Shown here: in pieces, positions 50,240-59,270 of the stretch
Layout: every line of letters begins with the position of its first letter
Numbering within the stretch: position 1 is the stretch's first letter
NCBI RefSeq assembly: GCF_051521495.1
Contig: NZ_CP150355.1
Location: 7,750,001 to 7,814,000, forward strand
Reading direction: 5' to 3'
Origin: Sorangium sp051521495
Lineage (GTDB): Bacteria; Myxococcota_A; Polyangia; Polyangiales; Polyangiaceae
Length of the DNA stretch: 64,000 bases
Made by a program: the position numbers and the translations under genes
The notes under the pieces: model-generated
What the model was told of the DNA's origin: nothing
Database searches by the model: none
The model's input: only the letters and a program-made list of their open reading frames with translations

Positions 50240-51898
50240 TTGAGGACGATCGACGACAGGCTCGCCGCGCTCCTCGCCGCGGCCGTCTTCTCCGCATCGC
50301 CCCCGCTCCTCTGCGGGTGCGCACGGGCCGCGCCCGCGCCGCGGGCCGTGAGCCACGCGGCCGCGGCGCCGCTCGTCCAGCGCTTCGCCGGCGAGCCCGC
50401 GCCGACGCCGCGCTTCCCCGATCCGGAGCGCGGGCCAAAGCTCCGCGCGGCGGCGGCCGACGTGCAGGCGCTCGCGCGGCGCGCCGCGGAGAGCGAGCGC
50501 TTGCCGGCGCTCGCGCTCGGCGTCGTCATCGACGAGGAGCTCGCGATCCGCGCGGTGCTCGGCGCGCGGGACGCCGCGGCGGGCGGAGCGGTCGACGAGC
50601 ACACGCGCTTCCGCATCGGCTCCGTCGCGAAGGCGCTGACCGCGGCGGCGATACTGCGGCTCCGCGACGAAGGGCGGCTGTCGATCGACGCCCCCGCGGC
50701 GCGCTACCTGCCGGCGCTCGCCGGCGTCGTCTACCCGACGCGCGACGCCCGGCAGATCACGGTCCGCGACCTGCTCACGCACAGCTCCGGTCTGCCGCGG
50801 CTCGGCGTGTTCTCCCCCGCGTCGACGACGCGCGACGTCACCGAGCGGGAGATCCTGGCCACGCTCGACGGGTTCGGGCTCGAGAGCGCGCCAGGCACCG
50901 AGACGTCCTACTCGAACCTCGGCTACTCGCTCCTCGGGCTGCTCGTCGCGCGCACCGCCGGCGTGCCGTACCGGCGCTACATGAGCGACGCGCTGCTCGG
51001 TCCGCTCGGCATGCGCGACGCCGCGTGGGACGCCTCCCAGGTGCCGCCCGGCGCGCTCGCGTCGCCGCACGTGCGCGGCGAGGGCGGCGCCGTGACGCCG
51101 ATCCAACCCTGGCGTCTCGGGGCCTCCGAGGCGACCGCGGGCCTCTACGCGAGCCTCTCCGACATGGGCCGCTTCGTCGGGTTCCAGCTCGCCGCCTGGC
51201 CCGCGCGCGACGCCCCGGAGACAGGGGCCCTGCGGCGGAGCACGGTGCGCGAGTCGCACATGATGGCGCGCAACGGCTCGGCGTTCGCGGCCGCCGGCGG
51301 CGACGGCGGCCCCGGGCTCGGCTGGCACGTGCGCGAGGACTGCGACCTCGGCCACGTGGTCTTCCACAACGGCCTGATCGACGGCTACTCCGCGTCGGTG
51401 ATGCTCCTCCCGCAGCGGGGCGTCGGCGTCGTCGCGCTCGCCAACCTGGCGGGCGCCGATCTCGAGTCGCTCAACGCGGAGGTGCTCGGCCGGCTCGCCG
51501 CGACAGGCGCCATGGAGGCGCGCGTCGTCCCGCCCTCGCCGCCCGTGCGCCGCGCGGCCCAGGCGGTCGCGTCGGTCATCGGCCGCGCGCGCCCGGAGGC
51601 GCTCGATCGCAGGCTCCGGCCCGGCTGGTTCCCGGAGGCCGACCTCGCGGCGCTGCGAAAGACGCTGCGCGACGCCGGCGCGCGTGTGGGAGCGTGCGCG
51701 CTCGACGGCTCGGCCGCGGTGGAGAGCGCCACGTCCGCGCGCTTCGGCCTGCGCTGCGAGCGCGGCGCGCTGTCGGTGGCCGTGCGCGTGGACACCTCGC
51801 CCGACCCGCGGATCACGTCCCTCAGCGTCGAGGAGCAGACGGGGGCGATCGCCCGGGTAGCCCCCGGCCCAAGCGCCCGCCCCGCGCGCTGCCGCTGA
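50240..51898 (+). CDS. Serine hydrolase of the beta-lactamase/PBP4-like family, lipoprotein
   Basis: A 552-residue exported protein. The signal peptide ends CGC near 25-27 (lipobox-like). The class C beta-lactamase/esterase fold covers about 75-430: SVAK (S128, K131) is the SxxK nucleophile motif, YSN (about 222) the YxN motif and HNG (in FHNGLIDGYS, about 373) the KTG-equivalent. A C-terminal 100-residue beta domain follows, as in PBP4*/LACTB relatives. It may act as a peptidase or esterase in the envelope; beta-lactamase action is less likely with HNG. The start is a TTG at 50240, since no ATG or GTG fits the signal peptide. It is followed by glgC after 100 bp. Confidence 0.88.
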   Translation: MRTIDDRLAALLAAAVFSASPPLLCGCARAAPAPRAVSHAAAAPLVQRFAGEPAPTPRFPDPERGPKLRAAAADVQALARRAAESERLPALALGVVIDEELAIRAVLGARDAAAGGAVDEHTRFRIGSVAKALTAAAILRLRDEGRLSIDAPAARYLPALAGVVYPTRDARQITVRDLLTHSSGLPRLGVFSPASTTRDVTEREILATLDGFGLESAPGTETSYSNLGYSLLGLLVARTAGVPYRRYMSDALLGPLGMRDAAWDASQVPPGALASPHVRGEGGAVTPIQPWRLGASEATAGLYASLSDMGRFVGFQLAAWPARDAPETGALRRSTVRESHMMARNGSAFAAAGGDGGPGLGWHVREDCDLGHVVFHNGLIDGYSASVMLLPQRGVGVVALANLAGADLESLNAEVLGRLAATGAMEARVVPPSPPVRRAAQAVASVIGRARPEALDRRLRPGWFPEADLAALRKTLRDAGARVGACALDGSAAVESATSARFGLRCERGALSVAVRVDTSPDPRITSLSVEEQTGAIARVAPGPSARPARCR

Positions 51899-51998
51899 GC
51901 GCATCTGCGGCCCCGGTTGCCGCGCCACACCTGCTAGTGTAGCCGCGCCCAACTCGTCCCGGGCGTCCAACCGTCCCCCTCACCTCGCGGAGATCCGC

Positions 51999-53261
51999 TT
52001 GAAGCACAACGACGTGGTGGTTTTGATCCTCGGCGGAGGCGTCGGAAGCCGCCTCTACCCGCTCACCAAGCTGCGCTCGAAGCCAGCCGTCCCGACCGGC
52101 GGCAAGTACCGGCTGGTCGACATCCCGATCAGCAACTGCCTCAACTCGGGCTTCAACCGCATCCACATCCTCACGCAGTTCAACTCGGTCTCGCTCCACA
52201 ACCACATCACGCAGACCTATCGATTCGACGTCTTCTCCGCGGGCGCGGTGCAGATCCTCGCCGCCGAGCAGACGCCGAACCACAGCGACTGGTACCAGGG
52301 CACCGCCGACGCGGTCCGGAAGCAGCTCGTCGAGGTCAAGTCGCCGAACCCGCGGGACGTCATGATCCTCTCGGGCGATCACCTCTACCGCATGGACTAC
52401 GAGCCCTTCCTCGAGCACCACCGCGAGACCCGGGCCGACGTCACGCTCGCCGTTCGCCCCGTCCCGACGTCCGAGGTGTCGCGCCTCGGCATCGTGGACA
52501 CCGACGACGCGGGGCGGGTGGTCAAGTTCATCGAGAAGCCGAAGGACATGAAGCTGCTCGACAACGTGCGGCAGCTGCCCGATCCGGCGAACCCGTGGCT
52601 CGCCTCGATGGGCGTCTACATCTTCAGCGCGAAGGCGCTCTACGAGATGCTCGAGCGCGACAACGCCTCCGACTTCGGCAGCCACATCCTGCCCCGGGCG
52701 CTCGACACCCATCGGATGATGACCTACACGTTCGACGGGTACTGGGAGGACATCGGCACGATCCGCAGCTACTACGAGGCCAGCCTCGCGCTCACCGACT
52801 CCGATCCTCCGTTCTCGTTCTACGACCCGCAGCGGCCGATCTACACACGCCCGCAGTTCTTCCCCCCGGCCCACGTCACCGCCGGCTCGGTCCTCGACCA
52901 GGTGCTCCTCGCCGAGGGGAGCCGGATCGTCGAGTCGAAGATCTCCCGGTCGGTCGTCGGGCAGCTCTCGTCGATCGGGCCCCACGTCACCATGTCGAAC
53001 ACGGTGATGATGGGCGCGGACTACGAGTCCTTGTTCCAGGCGCATGGCCCCGAGAGCACGAGGGGCCTCCCGCCCATCGGCATCGGCCGGGGGTGCACGA
53101 TCGACGGCGCGATCATCGATAAGAACGCGCGCATCGGCGATGGGGTGGTGATCCGCAACATCCCCGACCGGCCGGACACCGACGCCGCATACTACGCGGC
53201 CCGGGAGGGCATCGTCGTCGTCCCGAAGAACGCCGTCGTCCCGCCGGGCACGGTCATCTGA
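51999..53261 (+). CDS. glgC: Glucose-1-phosphate adenylyltransferase
   Basis: A 420-residue enzyme making ADP-glucose from glucose-1-phosphate and ATP, the committed step of glycogen synthesis. It has the pyrophosphorylase loop GGGVGSRLYPLT, SKPAVP, KYRLVDIPISNC, YQGTADAVR, SGDHLYRMDY, FIEKPKD and a C-terminal left-handed beta-helix. The wording (KPAVPTGGKYRLVDIPISNCLNS is summarised; AEQTPNHSDWYQGTADAVR) is closer to cyanobacterial and plant enzymes than to E. coli GlgC. The start is a TTG at 51999 with GGAG 9-10 nt ahead. No other glycogen gene is adjacent; asd follows in the same direction after 135 bp. Confidence 0.95.
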   Translation: MKHNDVVVLILGGGVGSRLYPLTKLRSKPAVPTGGKYRLVDIPISNCLNSGFNRIHILTQFNSVSLHNHITQTYRFDVFSAGAVQILAAEQTPNHSDWYQGTADAVRKQLVEVKSPNPRDVMILSGDHLYRMDYEPFLEHHRETRADVTLAVRPVPTSEVSRLGIVDTDDAGRVVKFIEKPKDMKLLDNVRQLPDPANPWLASMGVYIFSAKALYEMLERDNASDFGSHILPRALDTHRMMTYTFDGYWEDIGTIRSYYEASLALTDSDPPFSFYDPQRPIYTRPQFFPPAHVTAGSVLDQVLLAEGSRIVESKISRSVVGQLSSIGPHVTMSNTVMMGADYESLFQAHGPESTRGLPPIGIGRGCTIDGAIIDKNARIGDGVVIRNIPDRPDTDAAYYAAREGIVVVPKNAVVPPGTVI

Positions 53262-53396
53262 GCGCAGGCCGCACCCCGACCGCCGCGGGGCCGGCGGCCG
53301 GGCGCGCGGGTGGAAGGAGCGCGCCGCTCGCGTCGCTGCGGCGCCCGGCCACTCGACCCTCGTCGGCTGGGCCCCGGTCTGGTAAAGAGCGCCCTT

Positions 53397-54431
53397 ATGC
53401 GAATCTGCATCCTCGGCGCCACGGGCCTTGTCGGCCGCGAAACCATCACCCTCATCGCGCGGGCCTGGCCCGACGCGACGCTCGCCCTGTTCGCGAGCCG
53501 GGACCAGGAGCTCACCCTCGACGGCAAGACCTACGAGGTGCTCGGCGCGTCGCGCCTCGAGGCGCAGGACGCCCCCCGCGGGGATCTCGCGTTCGTGGCC
53601 CTGGATGACGATCACAGCAAGCGGTACGTCCCGCGGCTCGTGGAGCTCGGGTACCGCGTGATCGACAAGAGCAACACGTACCGCGCGGACCCGAAGGTGC
53701 CGCTCGTCGTCGCGGGGGTGAACTCGAGCATCGTCGACGACTCGGTCCGGCTCGTGGCCAATCCGAACTGCACGACCATCCCGCTGATGCTCGCGCTCTC
53801 GCCCCTTCGCCGGGAGTTCGGGTTGAGCGCGGTCACGGTGAGCACGTACCAGGCGGTCAGCGGCGCTGGCATCGCCGCCCTGGACGCGTTCCTCGCGGAC
53901 GCGCGCGACGGGTTCCAGGCCCTCGATCGGCTGGGCCTGCCGTTCAAGGTGTCGGGCTACGCCGGCAACACCGTCCCGCACAACGGCGGCACCGACGAGA
54001 GCGGCTTCTCCTCGGAAGAGCGGAAGCTCATCTTCGAGAGCCGCAAGATCCTGAGCATGCCGGAGCTCGGCGTCTCCGCGCAGTGCTGCCGGGTCGGCGT
54101 CGCGGTCGGCCACTACGAGAACGCGTGGGTCACGTTCGAGCGCCCGGTCGACCTCGATCGGGTCGCGAGCATCCTGAGCGATCCGGCGCGATCGCCCTTC
54201 GTGAAGCACCTCCCCGGCGCCGCCGGCGAGGGCCTGAGCGCGCTCCACTGCGTCCAGGACCGAGACCTCGCCCTGGTGGGGCGGATCCGCCCCGACGCTC
54301 GCGACCGCGACCGGAAGAGCGTGTGCCTCACCGTGGTCGGCGACAACCTCCGGCTCGGCGCGGCCACCAACGCGGTCCGCATCGCGACGCGCTGGTTCCC
54401 GAGCGCCGATCGCGACCTGCAGGCCCCGTGA
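53397..54431 (+). CDS. asd: Aspartate-semialdehyde dehydrogenase
   Basis: A 344-residue NADPH enzyme that reduces aspartyl phosphate to aspartate semialdehyde, feeding lysine, diaminopimelate, methionine and threonine synthesis. The N-terminal GATGLVG nucleotide loop, the catalytic Cys in NPNCTT (C125), AVSGAG, and the later RVGVAVGHYENAW with the active-site His are all present. Length is normal for the family. The ATG at 53397 is chosen over the longer frame because GATGLVG should lie within the first ten residues. It is not clustered with lysC or dap genes. The next gene begins 96 bp downstream. Confidence 0.94.
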   Translation: MRICILGATGLVGRETITLIARAWPDATLALFASRDQELTLDGKTYEVLGASRLEAQDAPRGDLAFVALDDDHSKRYVPRLVELGYRVIDKSNTYRADPKVPLVVAGVNSSIVDDSVRLVANPNCTTIPLMLALSPLRREFGLSAVTVSTYQAVSGAGIAALDAFLADARDGFQALDRLGLPFKVSGYAGNTVPHNGGTDESGFSSEERKLIFESRKILSMPELGVSAQCCRVGVAVGHYENAWVTFERPVDLDRVASILSDPARSPFVKHLPGAAGEGLSALHCVQDRDLALVGRIRPDARDRDRKSVCLTVVGDNLRLGAATNAVRIATRWFPSADRDLQAP

Positions 54432-54527
54432 CGGGCGCGCCCGCGGGGGCGTGACCGCCCTGCGCGGCGGGCACGCCCCGATCCGCCACGCAGGGGAGCT
54501 CCGATCCACCGCACCCTCGAGGACTCC

Positions 54528-54908
54528 ATGACGACACAGCCCGCCCAGCCCCTCATGATCCTCGTCGCCGGGCCCTATCGCTCCGGCACGGGCGACGATC
54601 CCGTCCTGATCGCGGCCAACGTGCGCGCGATGAACGACATGGCCGTGCGCCTGTTCCGGGCGGGCCACCTCCCCGTCCTCGGCGAGTGGTTTGCGCTCCC
54701 GCTCATCGAGCACGCCGGATCGCGGCAGATCGGGGACGAGATCTGGAACGAAATCTTCCACCCCGTCGCCCGCCGGCTCGTCGCGCGCTGCGACGCCTGC
54801 CTGCGGATCGGCGGCCCCTCGAAGGGAGCCGACGAGATGGTCGAGCTGTCCCGCTCCATGGGCAAGCAGGTCTTCTTCAGCTTCGACGACGTTCCGGGCT
54901 GCGGTTAG
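54528..54908 (+). CDS. DUF4406-like nucleotide-related protein
   Basis: A 126-residue soluble protein with a Rossmann-like fold related to nucleoside 2-deoxyribosyltransferases: ILVAGPYRSG near the start is the nucleotide loop, followed by LPVLGEWFALPL, CLRIGGPSKGADEMVEL and a final beta strand. Members (DUF4406) are small and uncharacterised, perhaps binding or hydrolysing nucleotides or NAD-related compounds. A start at 54528 is supported by the match of the fold at residue 10. It could be co-transcribed with asd. It converges on the unknown gene that ends at 54960. Confidence 0.82.
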   Translation: MTTQPAQPLMILVAGPYRSGTGDDPVLIAANVRAMNDMAVRLFRAGHLPVLGEWFALPLIEHAGSRQIGDEIWNEIFHPVARRLVARCDACLRIGGPSKGADEMVELSRSMGKQVFFSFDDVPGCG

Positions 54909-54959
54909 CCGCGACCGCCACACGAGAGACGCACGAAAGGCCGCGGCGACGCGGTCGCT

Positions 54960-55967
54960 TCATGGCTCGGGCCCCGGCCAGCATGCGCCGACGGGGAGCG
55001 CCTGCACGTCCGGGAAGAGCATGTAGACGCGCTTGCCGTCCACCATTTGCCGGTGGGGCGGCGAGGGCGCTGCGGCCGCGACGCTCGCGCGCACCGCGCG
55101 CCCGAGCGCGGCCGCGCCGTCGAGCGACTGGCTGAGCGCGGCGAGCGCCTGCGCGAGCTCGGGGAGCGATGCCTCGCCCGACGTGCCCCGCGCGACGACG
55201 GCGTCGACCTCGCGGCTGCGCACCCCGAAGTCCGACGGCAGCGGGTGCGCGGGCTGCGCCGTCACCGCGGCGTGGAGGAACTGGCGCTTCGCCACGCCGC
55301 CCGCCTCGCCGAAGCCCGCGACGAGCTCGAAGAGCGCCGACGCGATGCCGAAGGCCGGCTCGAGGTCGCTCGGGTCGTGGGGCGGAGGGGCCCTGATCCC
55401 CAGGTCGTCGAGGTACTCGAACCCCGAATTGCTCAGCGCGGCCGAGCGCTCCGTCTCCGGCAGGGGCGGCGCGACCCGCACCTCGCCGCTCTCGAAGACG
55501 ATGACGCGCGCGTACGTGAAGCTGGCGTGCGGCACGGCGAGCCGCACGCGCGCGAGCTGCGCCGCGACCTCCGCCGCCGCGCCGATCTCGAAGCGCGAGC
55601 CCGGGAGGTAGCGCGCGATGCCCGCCAGCGTCATGCCCGCCGCGTCGGGCCACGGGCAGACGGCGACGTGCCGCGGGACGACCTCCGCGTCGCCAGGCGC
55701 GCACACGCGCTCCAGCCCGAACGAGGCGGGGGCGATGAGCGGCGGCCGCTGGCCCTCCATCCGCCGCAGATCGCCGAAGAGCCAGGCGCGGTTCTCCCCG
55801 TGGTGCTCGGGCGCGAGCATCCGCGCGCCGACGAGCAGCGCGACCGTGCCCCCGGCGCGCGCGAGCCAGGCTTCGGGCACGGAGAGGTGCTCGTACAGGA
55901 AGGCCTCGACGATGAGCTGCCACTCGCGGGGCGGCTCGGGAGGCAGGGACGCGGCGGTTCGGTACAT
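54960..55967 (-). CDS. Protein of unknown function, 335 residues
   Basis: A soluble-looking mixed alpha/beta protein with no signal peptide, no transmembrane helix and no family I recognise. It has a hydrophobic N-terminal region (about 15-60), a Pro/Ala-rich middle and a helical C-terminal half ending DGKRVYMLFPDVQ. The ATG at 55967 has no clear ribosome site, so the start is uncertain. A second frame just upstream (to 56397) encodes a coiled coil with no stop before this gene begins, so the two could be parts of one gene with a frameshift or a sequencing error. Confidence 0.6.
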   Translation of the reverse strand: MYRTAASLPPEPPREWQLIVEAFLYEHLSVPEAWLARAGGTVALLVGARMLAPEHHGENRAWLFGDLRRMEGQRPPLIAPASFGLERVCAPGDAEVVPRHVAVCPWPDAAGMTLAGIARYLPGSRFEIGAAAEVAAQLARVRLAVPHASFTYARVIVFESGEVRVAPPLPETERSAALSNSGFEYLDDLGIRAPPPHDPSDLEPAFGIASALFELVAGFGEAGGVAKRQFLHAAVTAQPAHPLPSDFGVRSREVDAVVARGTSGEASLPELAQALAALSQSLDGAAALGRAVRASVAAAAPSPPHRQMVDGKRVYMLFPDVQALPVGACWPGPEP

Positions 55968-56397
55968 GGCGGGTGCGAAGCTTCGGAGAGCACAGCGCGC
56001 TCGACCCCGGATCCACGCGCGAGGCGGGCGAGCTCGAGAGGAAGCGTATCCAAGCCGGGACCGCCGCGGAACATGGCAGTGCGCCGCCGCCGCCGATCGC
56101 GATGCCCGCCGCCAGAGCCGCCCCGAACGCGCGGCGCTCAGGTCGAGAGGGGCGATGGAGCTGCTGCTCGAGGTCGGGCTTGGCAGCGCGTAGTTCGCGG
56201 AGCGCCTCCTCGCGCTCGGCGAGCGCCTCGGTCTTGGCCTGTGACGCGACCGCCGACGCGCCGAGCGCCCTCTCGAGCTCCCGCTGCGCGACGAGCCGCT
56301 CCTCGACCTCCTGCTCCAGGTGCTCCGTGGCGCTGCTCAGCAGCGCCGACCGCTCCCGGAGATCCCGCTGGATGCGGCCGAGGAGGACATGAACCAT
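55968..56397 (-). other. Coding-like coiled-coil segment without a defined end
   Basis: From an ATG at 56397 a minus-strand frame encodes about 143 residues; the first half is a clear heptad-rich coiled coil (LEQEVEERLVAQRELERAL, ALAEREEALRELRAAK), followed by an Ala/Gly-rich hydrophobic stretch that might be a membrane helix. The frame then runs on inside the gene at 54960-55967 in a different register, where it reads as noise. It is either the 5' part of that gene with a frameshift near 55970-56060, or a decayed gene. Confidence 0.35.
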
Positions 56398-56683
56398 CGC
56401 GAGCAGCCCGCCGCTCACGCCGGAGGCGCACCGACCGAGAGATAACGCGGCAACAGGACGCTTGATGGCTCGTGGGGGAGCGACGAGACCCCACCTCTGG
56501 GCTCGTCGTGGGCGTCGATCGCACCACAAACGCTTTGAGCGGACATGCGAGGACACGGCCCGGAAGACGGCGAGTCGTTTCATGGCCTCGAGGCGCGTCT
56601 GGCTCCGATCCCTGGCAGGATTTCTGACCCGCGGCACTAGGCATCTGCCGAACCGGGTCGGCCCCGCCCCGCAGGCCGAAGCC
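56398..56683. other. Spacer, nothing recognised
   Basis: Between the coiled-coil segment and the terminator of the GH5 gene I see no gene or structure. Frames across it are GC-driven and lack plausible starts. Confidence 0.5.
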
Positions 56684-56722
56684 ACAAAAGAGGACCGCCC
56701 GCAGAGGCTGGCTCTGCGGGCG
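56684..56722 (-). terminator. Rho-independent terminator of the GH5 gene
   Basis: A perfect 12-bp stem (CCGCCCGCAGAG at 56694-56705, CTCTGCGGGCGG at 56711-56722) with a 5-nt loop, followed on the minus strand by TCCTCTTTTGTGG. It begins about 33 bp after the stop of the GH5 gene. This is the best intrinsic terminator in the window. Confidence 0.9.
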
Positions 56723-56754
56723 GCCGTTCCGAGTCGCCTGAGTCGCGACGCGGC

Positions 56755-58500
56755 TTACTTGAGGCCGCTCAGCATCTGGACCTTCTCGTCGTCCAGACCC
56801 GTCCACGTACCCCAACCGTCCTTGTTGGCGTCGGTGTACTTGTGGCCATAGAGGCCGCCCGTATCACCCGACTCGGGGTTGATGGACCAGTAGAGGAAGT
56901 CCGTGATGCCCCGCTTCTTGAGGTAGTTCACGAAGATGTTCTGCCACTCCCAGTCGTGGCGCGCGTTGGCGGGCAGGTGCGCCCAGCGCGTGGCCGCCGC
57001 CGGCTCCAGCTCGTTCTTCGGCCAGTCCTTCACGCCGCCGAACTCGCCGACGAGGACGCAGAAGTTCTTCTCGCGGAGGTACCCGAAGTGCTCGTCCCAG
57101 CCCTGTTCCATGGTCGCGACGGCCTGCGCGTTGTTGCGGTTCACGACCAGCTGGCACTTCGCCGCGGCGGCCGCGTCGTCCTCGAGCCCCTTGCACTCGG
57201 CCTTCGACTGATCGACGTGGTGCTTCTGGACGAACACCGCCGGCCCGTAGGTGTGGGGCGAGAAGCACAGCCGATCCCTGGGAATCTGGATCGGGTAGGC
57301 CGCCTGCCCGTAGAAGTTCTCACCCCAGTTCGGGTTGATGCTCTCCGTGCCGTAGGGCTCCGGCTCCAGCTCCAGGCCCGAGGCGCCCGGCTTCTGGTGC
57401 TGGCTCGACACGCCCTCGACCACGGCGATGATGTCGTCGTTCTCCGACTTGATGACGTCGTAGCACTCCTTCGCCAGATCGGCCCACTCGGCCCAGGAGT
57501 ACTTCCACGGCTCGTTGAAGCAATCGATGCCGAGGATGTTCTTGATGTTGAGCTTCTTGGGAAGCTGCGCCATCGCGCGGATGTCCGCGAGCCACTTCTC
57601 CTTGTTGTAGGCGTCCTCGCCGTCAACGCAGGTGTAGTCGTCCTTCTTGTACTCGTAGTTCTCGCGGTCGCTGTCCACCCACGGCGGGCCGTCGTTCAGC
57701 TTGCCCTTGCGCCACCCGATGTGGTTCGAGCAGGAGTGCATGCCGAGAACGACATAGATGCCGTTCGCGTCGGCCTTCTTGAGGAAGTCCGTGAGCGCCT
57801 CGTACGCGTTTTTGTACGGATACTTGTCCGGATCGTTGTTCCGGATCCGGGGATCCGTGATGCTGTAGTCGCCGTCCGGGTGCCCTGGGACCAGCGTCTG
57901 CGGCGCGATCGGGAGCCGGACGGTGTTGAACTTGAGACCAGAAGACTTGATCTCCTTCATCGTGTCTTCGATGGTGCGCATGGCCGACTTGTCGGCCCAG
58001 AACATGGAGCCGATGAAGAGCTCCATCGCGCCGGGACGCGCCGTGTCGTCCTGCCCCTCGAGCCCGAACCAGTTGCCACCGCGAATCTGGGTGTCCGCGC
58101 CGTCGACCGTGATGCGGCCATTGGCAAGGTTGACGCGGAACTTCCCCTTGGGTGAGCCGTCGGTGTCCGGCGTGGGCTTCCCATCCGGGTTGCTGGTCCC
58201 GCCGCCGGCGCCGCTGCTCGTCGAGCTGCCAGCACCCGCGCCGCTGCCCGTCGTGTCGCCAGCGCCCGCGCCACTGCCCGTCGGGGTGCCAGCGCCGCTG
58301 CCGCTGCCCGTCGGGGTGCCAGCGCCGCTGCCGCTGCCCGTCGGGGTGCCAGCGCCGCTGCCGCTCCCGCTGCCCGCGCCGCCGGAGCCCGTCAGCCCAC
58401 CCCCGGTCGACGTGGTCGAGCCGTCACCGCCGCAGGCGACGCCCGCCAGAGCGAGCGCGGCGAAGGAACACAAGAAGATATGGCTTCTTCCGATTCTCAT
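56755..58500 (-). CDS. Glycoside hydrolase family 5 enzyme (cellulase-like), lipoprotein
   Basis: A 581-residue secreted or surface-bound beta-glycanase. The lipobox LAGVAC is near residue 23, then a Gly/Ser/Thr/Ala linker (about 26-105) with a GTPTGSGSGA decapeptide repeated three times, then a GH5 (beta/alpha)8 barrel: R195 in VRLPIAP, NEP with acid/base E330 (DCFNEPWKY), H416 and Y418 in SPHTYGP, and nucleophile E486 in VLVGEFGG. These are the GH5 catalytic residues. The likely substrate is a beta-1,4-glucan (cellulose or similar); mannan or xylan cannot be excluded. No carbohydrate-binding module is visible. The gene is monocistronic with a clear terminator. Confidence 0.94.
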   Translation of the reverse strand: MRIGRSHIFLCSFAALALAGVACGGDGSTTSTGGGLTGSGGAGSGSGSGAGTPTGSGSGAGTPTGSGSGAGTPTGSGAGAGDTTGSGAGAGSSTSSGAGGGTSNPDGKPTPDTDGSPKGKFRVNLANGRITVDGADTQIRGGNWFGLEGQDDTARPGAMELFIGSMFWADKSAMRTIEDTMKEIKSSGLKFNTVRLPIAPQTLVPGHPDGDYSITDPRIRNNDPDKYPYKNAYEALTDFLKKADANGIYVVLGMHSCSNHIGWRKGKLNDGPPWVDSDRENYEYKKDDYTCVDGEDAYNKEKWLADIRAMAQLPKKLNIKNILGIDCFNEPWKYSWAEWADLAKECYDVIKSENDDIIAVVEGVSSQHQKPGASGLELEPEPYGTESINPNWGENFYGQAAYPIQIPRDRLCFSPHTYGPAVFVQKHHVDQSKAECKGLEDDAAAAAKCQLVVNRNNAQAVATMEQGWDEHFGYLREKNFCVLVGEFGGVKDWPKNELEPAAATRWAHLPANARHDWEWQNIFVNYLKKRGITDFLYWSINPESGDTGGLYGHKYTDANKDGWGTWTGLDDEKVQMLSGLK

Positions 58501-59270
58501 AGGTTCGTTCTTTCGTTAAGCACAAATTCAGAGCACGGCGCACTGCTTCGAGTGACCAACCCCACAGCTCGTCCGTAAGCCAGTCGCAGTCAACGGTTGG
58601 TCGCGCTCGACAGTCGACCCTGCGCCGAATTCGCAATCAAGCAACACCGACGGGTTGCCAACCGGGCCCGCATGTTACCCGCCACCAAACAGAGGGTCAA
58701 GACGAGACGCGCCCTCCGGGGCCGGTACAATTATCGATATGGCGGTGTTTTTCCCACGACGGCGGATCACGGGAGACGCTCTCCTCCAGCGGGATCCTGC
58801 AGGAGCGCCGCACGAGGGGGCGGCCTCCGGAAGGCGCTTGACTTTGAAATCACGCCTGAATTGACGCGCTCCCGGGCCGCCCGCGCGCACCGCGCTCCCG
58901 CGGTCAAGCGGCGCCGTTCGATAGGCGCACAGCGTCATTCGATAGGTGCGCAGCGTCACCCGTCACGCGCGCAGCGTCAAAGTCGACGGCACAGGAGATC
59001 TCAGCGCTCGTCGAGGAGAAAGGCATGTTGGAAGGTCGCGACTCGCCACGATGCCTGTCGCGGGGGCACGCGCCGCGGTCCGCTCTCGGGAGAAAGAGAC
59101 GCTGTATCGGGATTTGTCCGCGCGTCCGAGCCATCGCCTTCGCTCAACAGGCCTGGGGGCGCGGGCTCGCGCACGAAGCGCTCGAGTTCGGGGCATCCGC
59201 GTGGGAAACTGTCGCCAATTCACCCATCCCGAGAGGTGGAGGTGCCGGGCAACCGGAAGGAGCAGGCGTC
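58501..59270. other. Long divergent spacer (770 bp) with a 21-bp repeat
   Basis: Separates the GH5 gene from the Cys-rich lipoprotein gene. I find no supported gene; frames here are short or repeat-driven. It includes an AT-richer stretch at about 58725-58760 and the repeat at 58917-58979. The promoters of both secreted-protein genes must lie inside. Confidence 0.55.
58917..58979. repeat. Tandem repeat: 3 x 21 bp
   Basis: Three adjacent 21-bp units start at 58917, 58938 and 58959. The first two differ at two positions (TTCGATAGG, then GCRCAGCGTCA); the third keeps only the GCGCAGCGTCA end. Intergenic. Confidence 0.85.

Noticed and set aside
51822..54923. 1033-codon minus-strand frame across glgC, asd and the DUF4406 gene
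   Set aside because: It overlaps three well-supported plus-strand genes and has no recognisable domain.
54911..54958. 8-bp inverted repeat (GCGACCGC / GCGGTCGC) between convergent genes as a terminator
   Set aside because: The stem is short and the loop is about 32 nt, so it is not a credible terminator.
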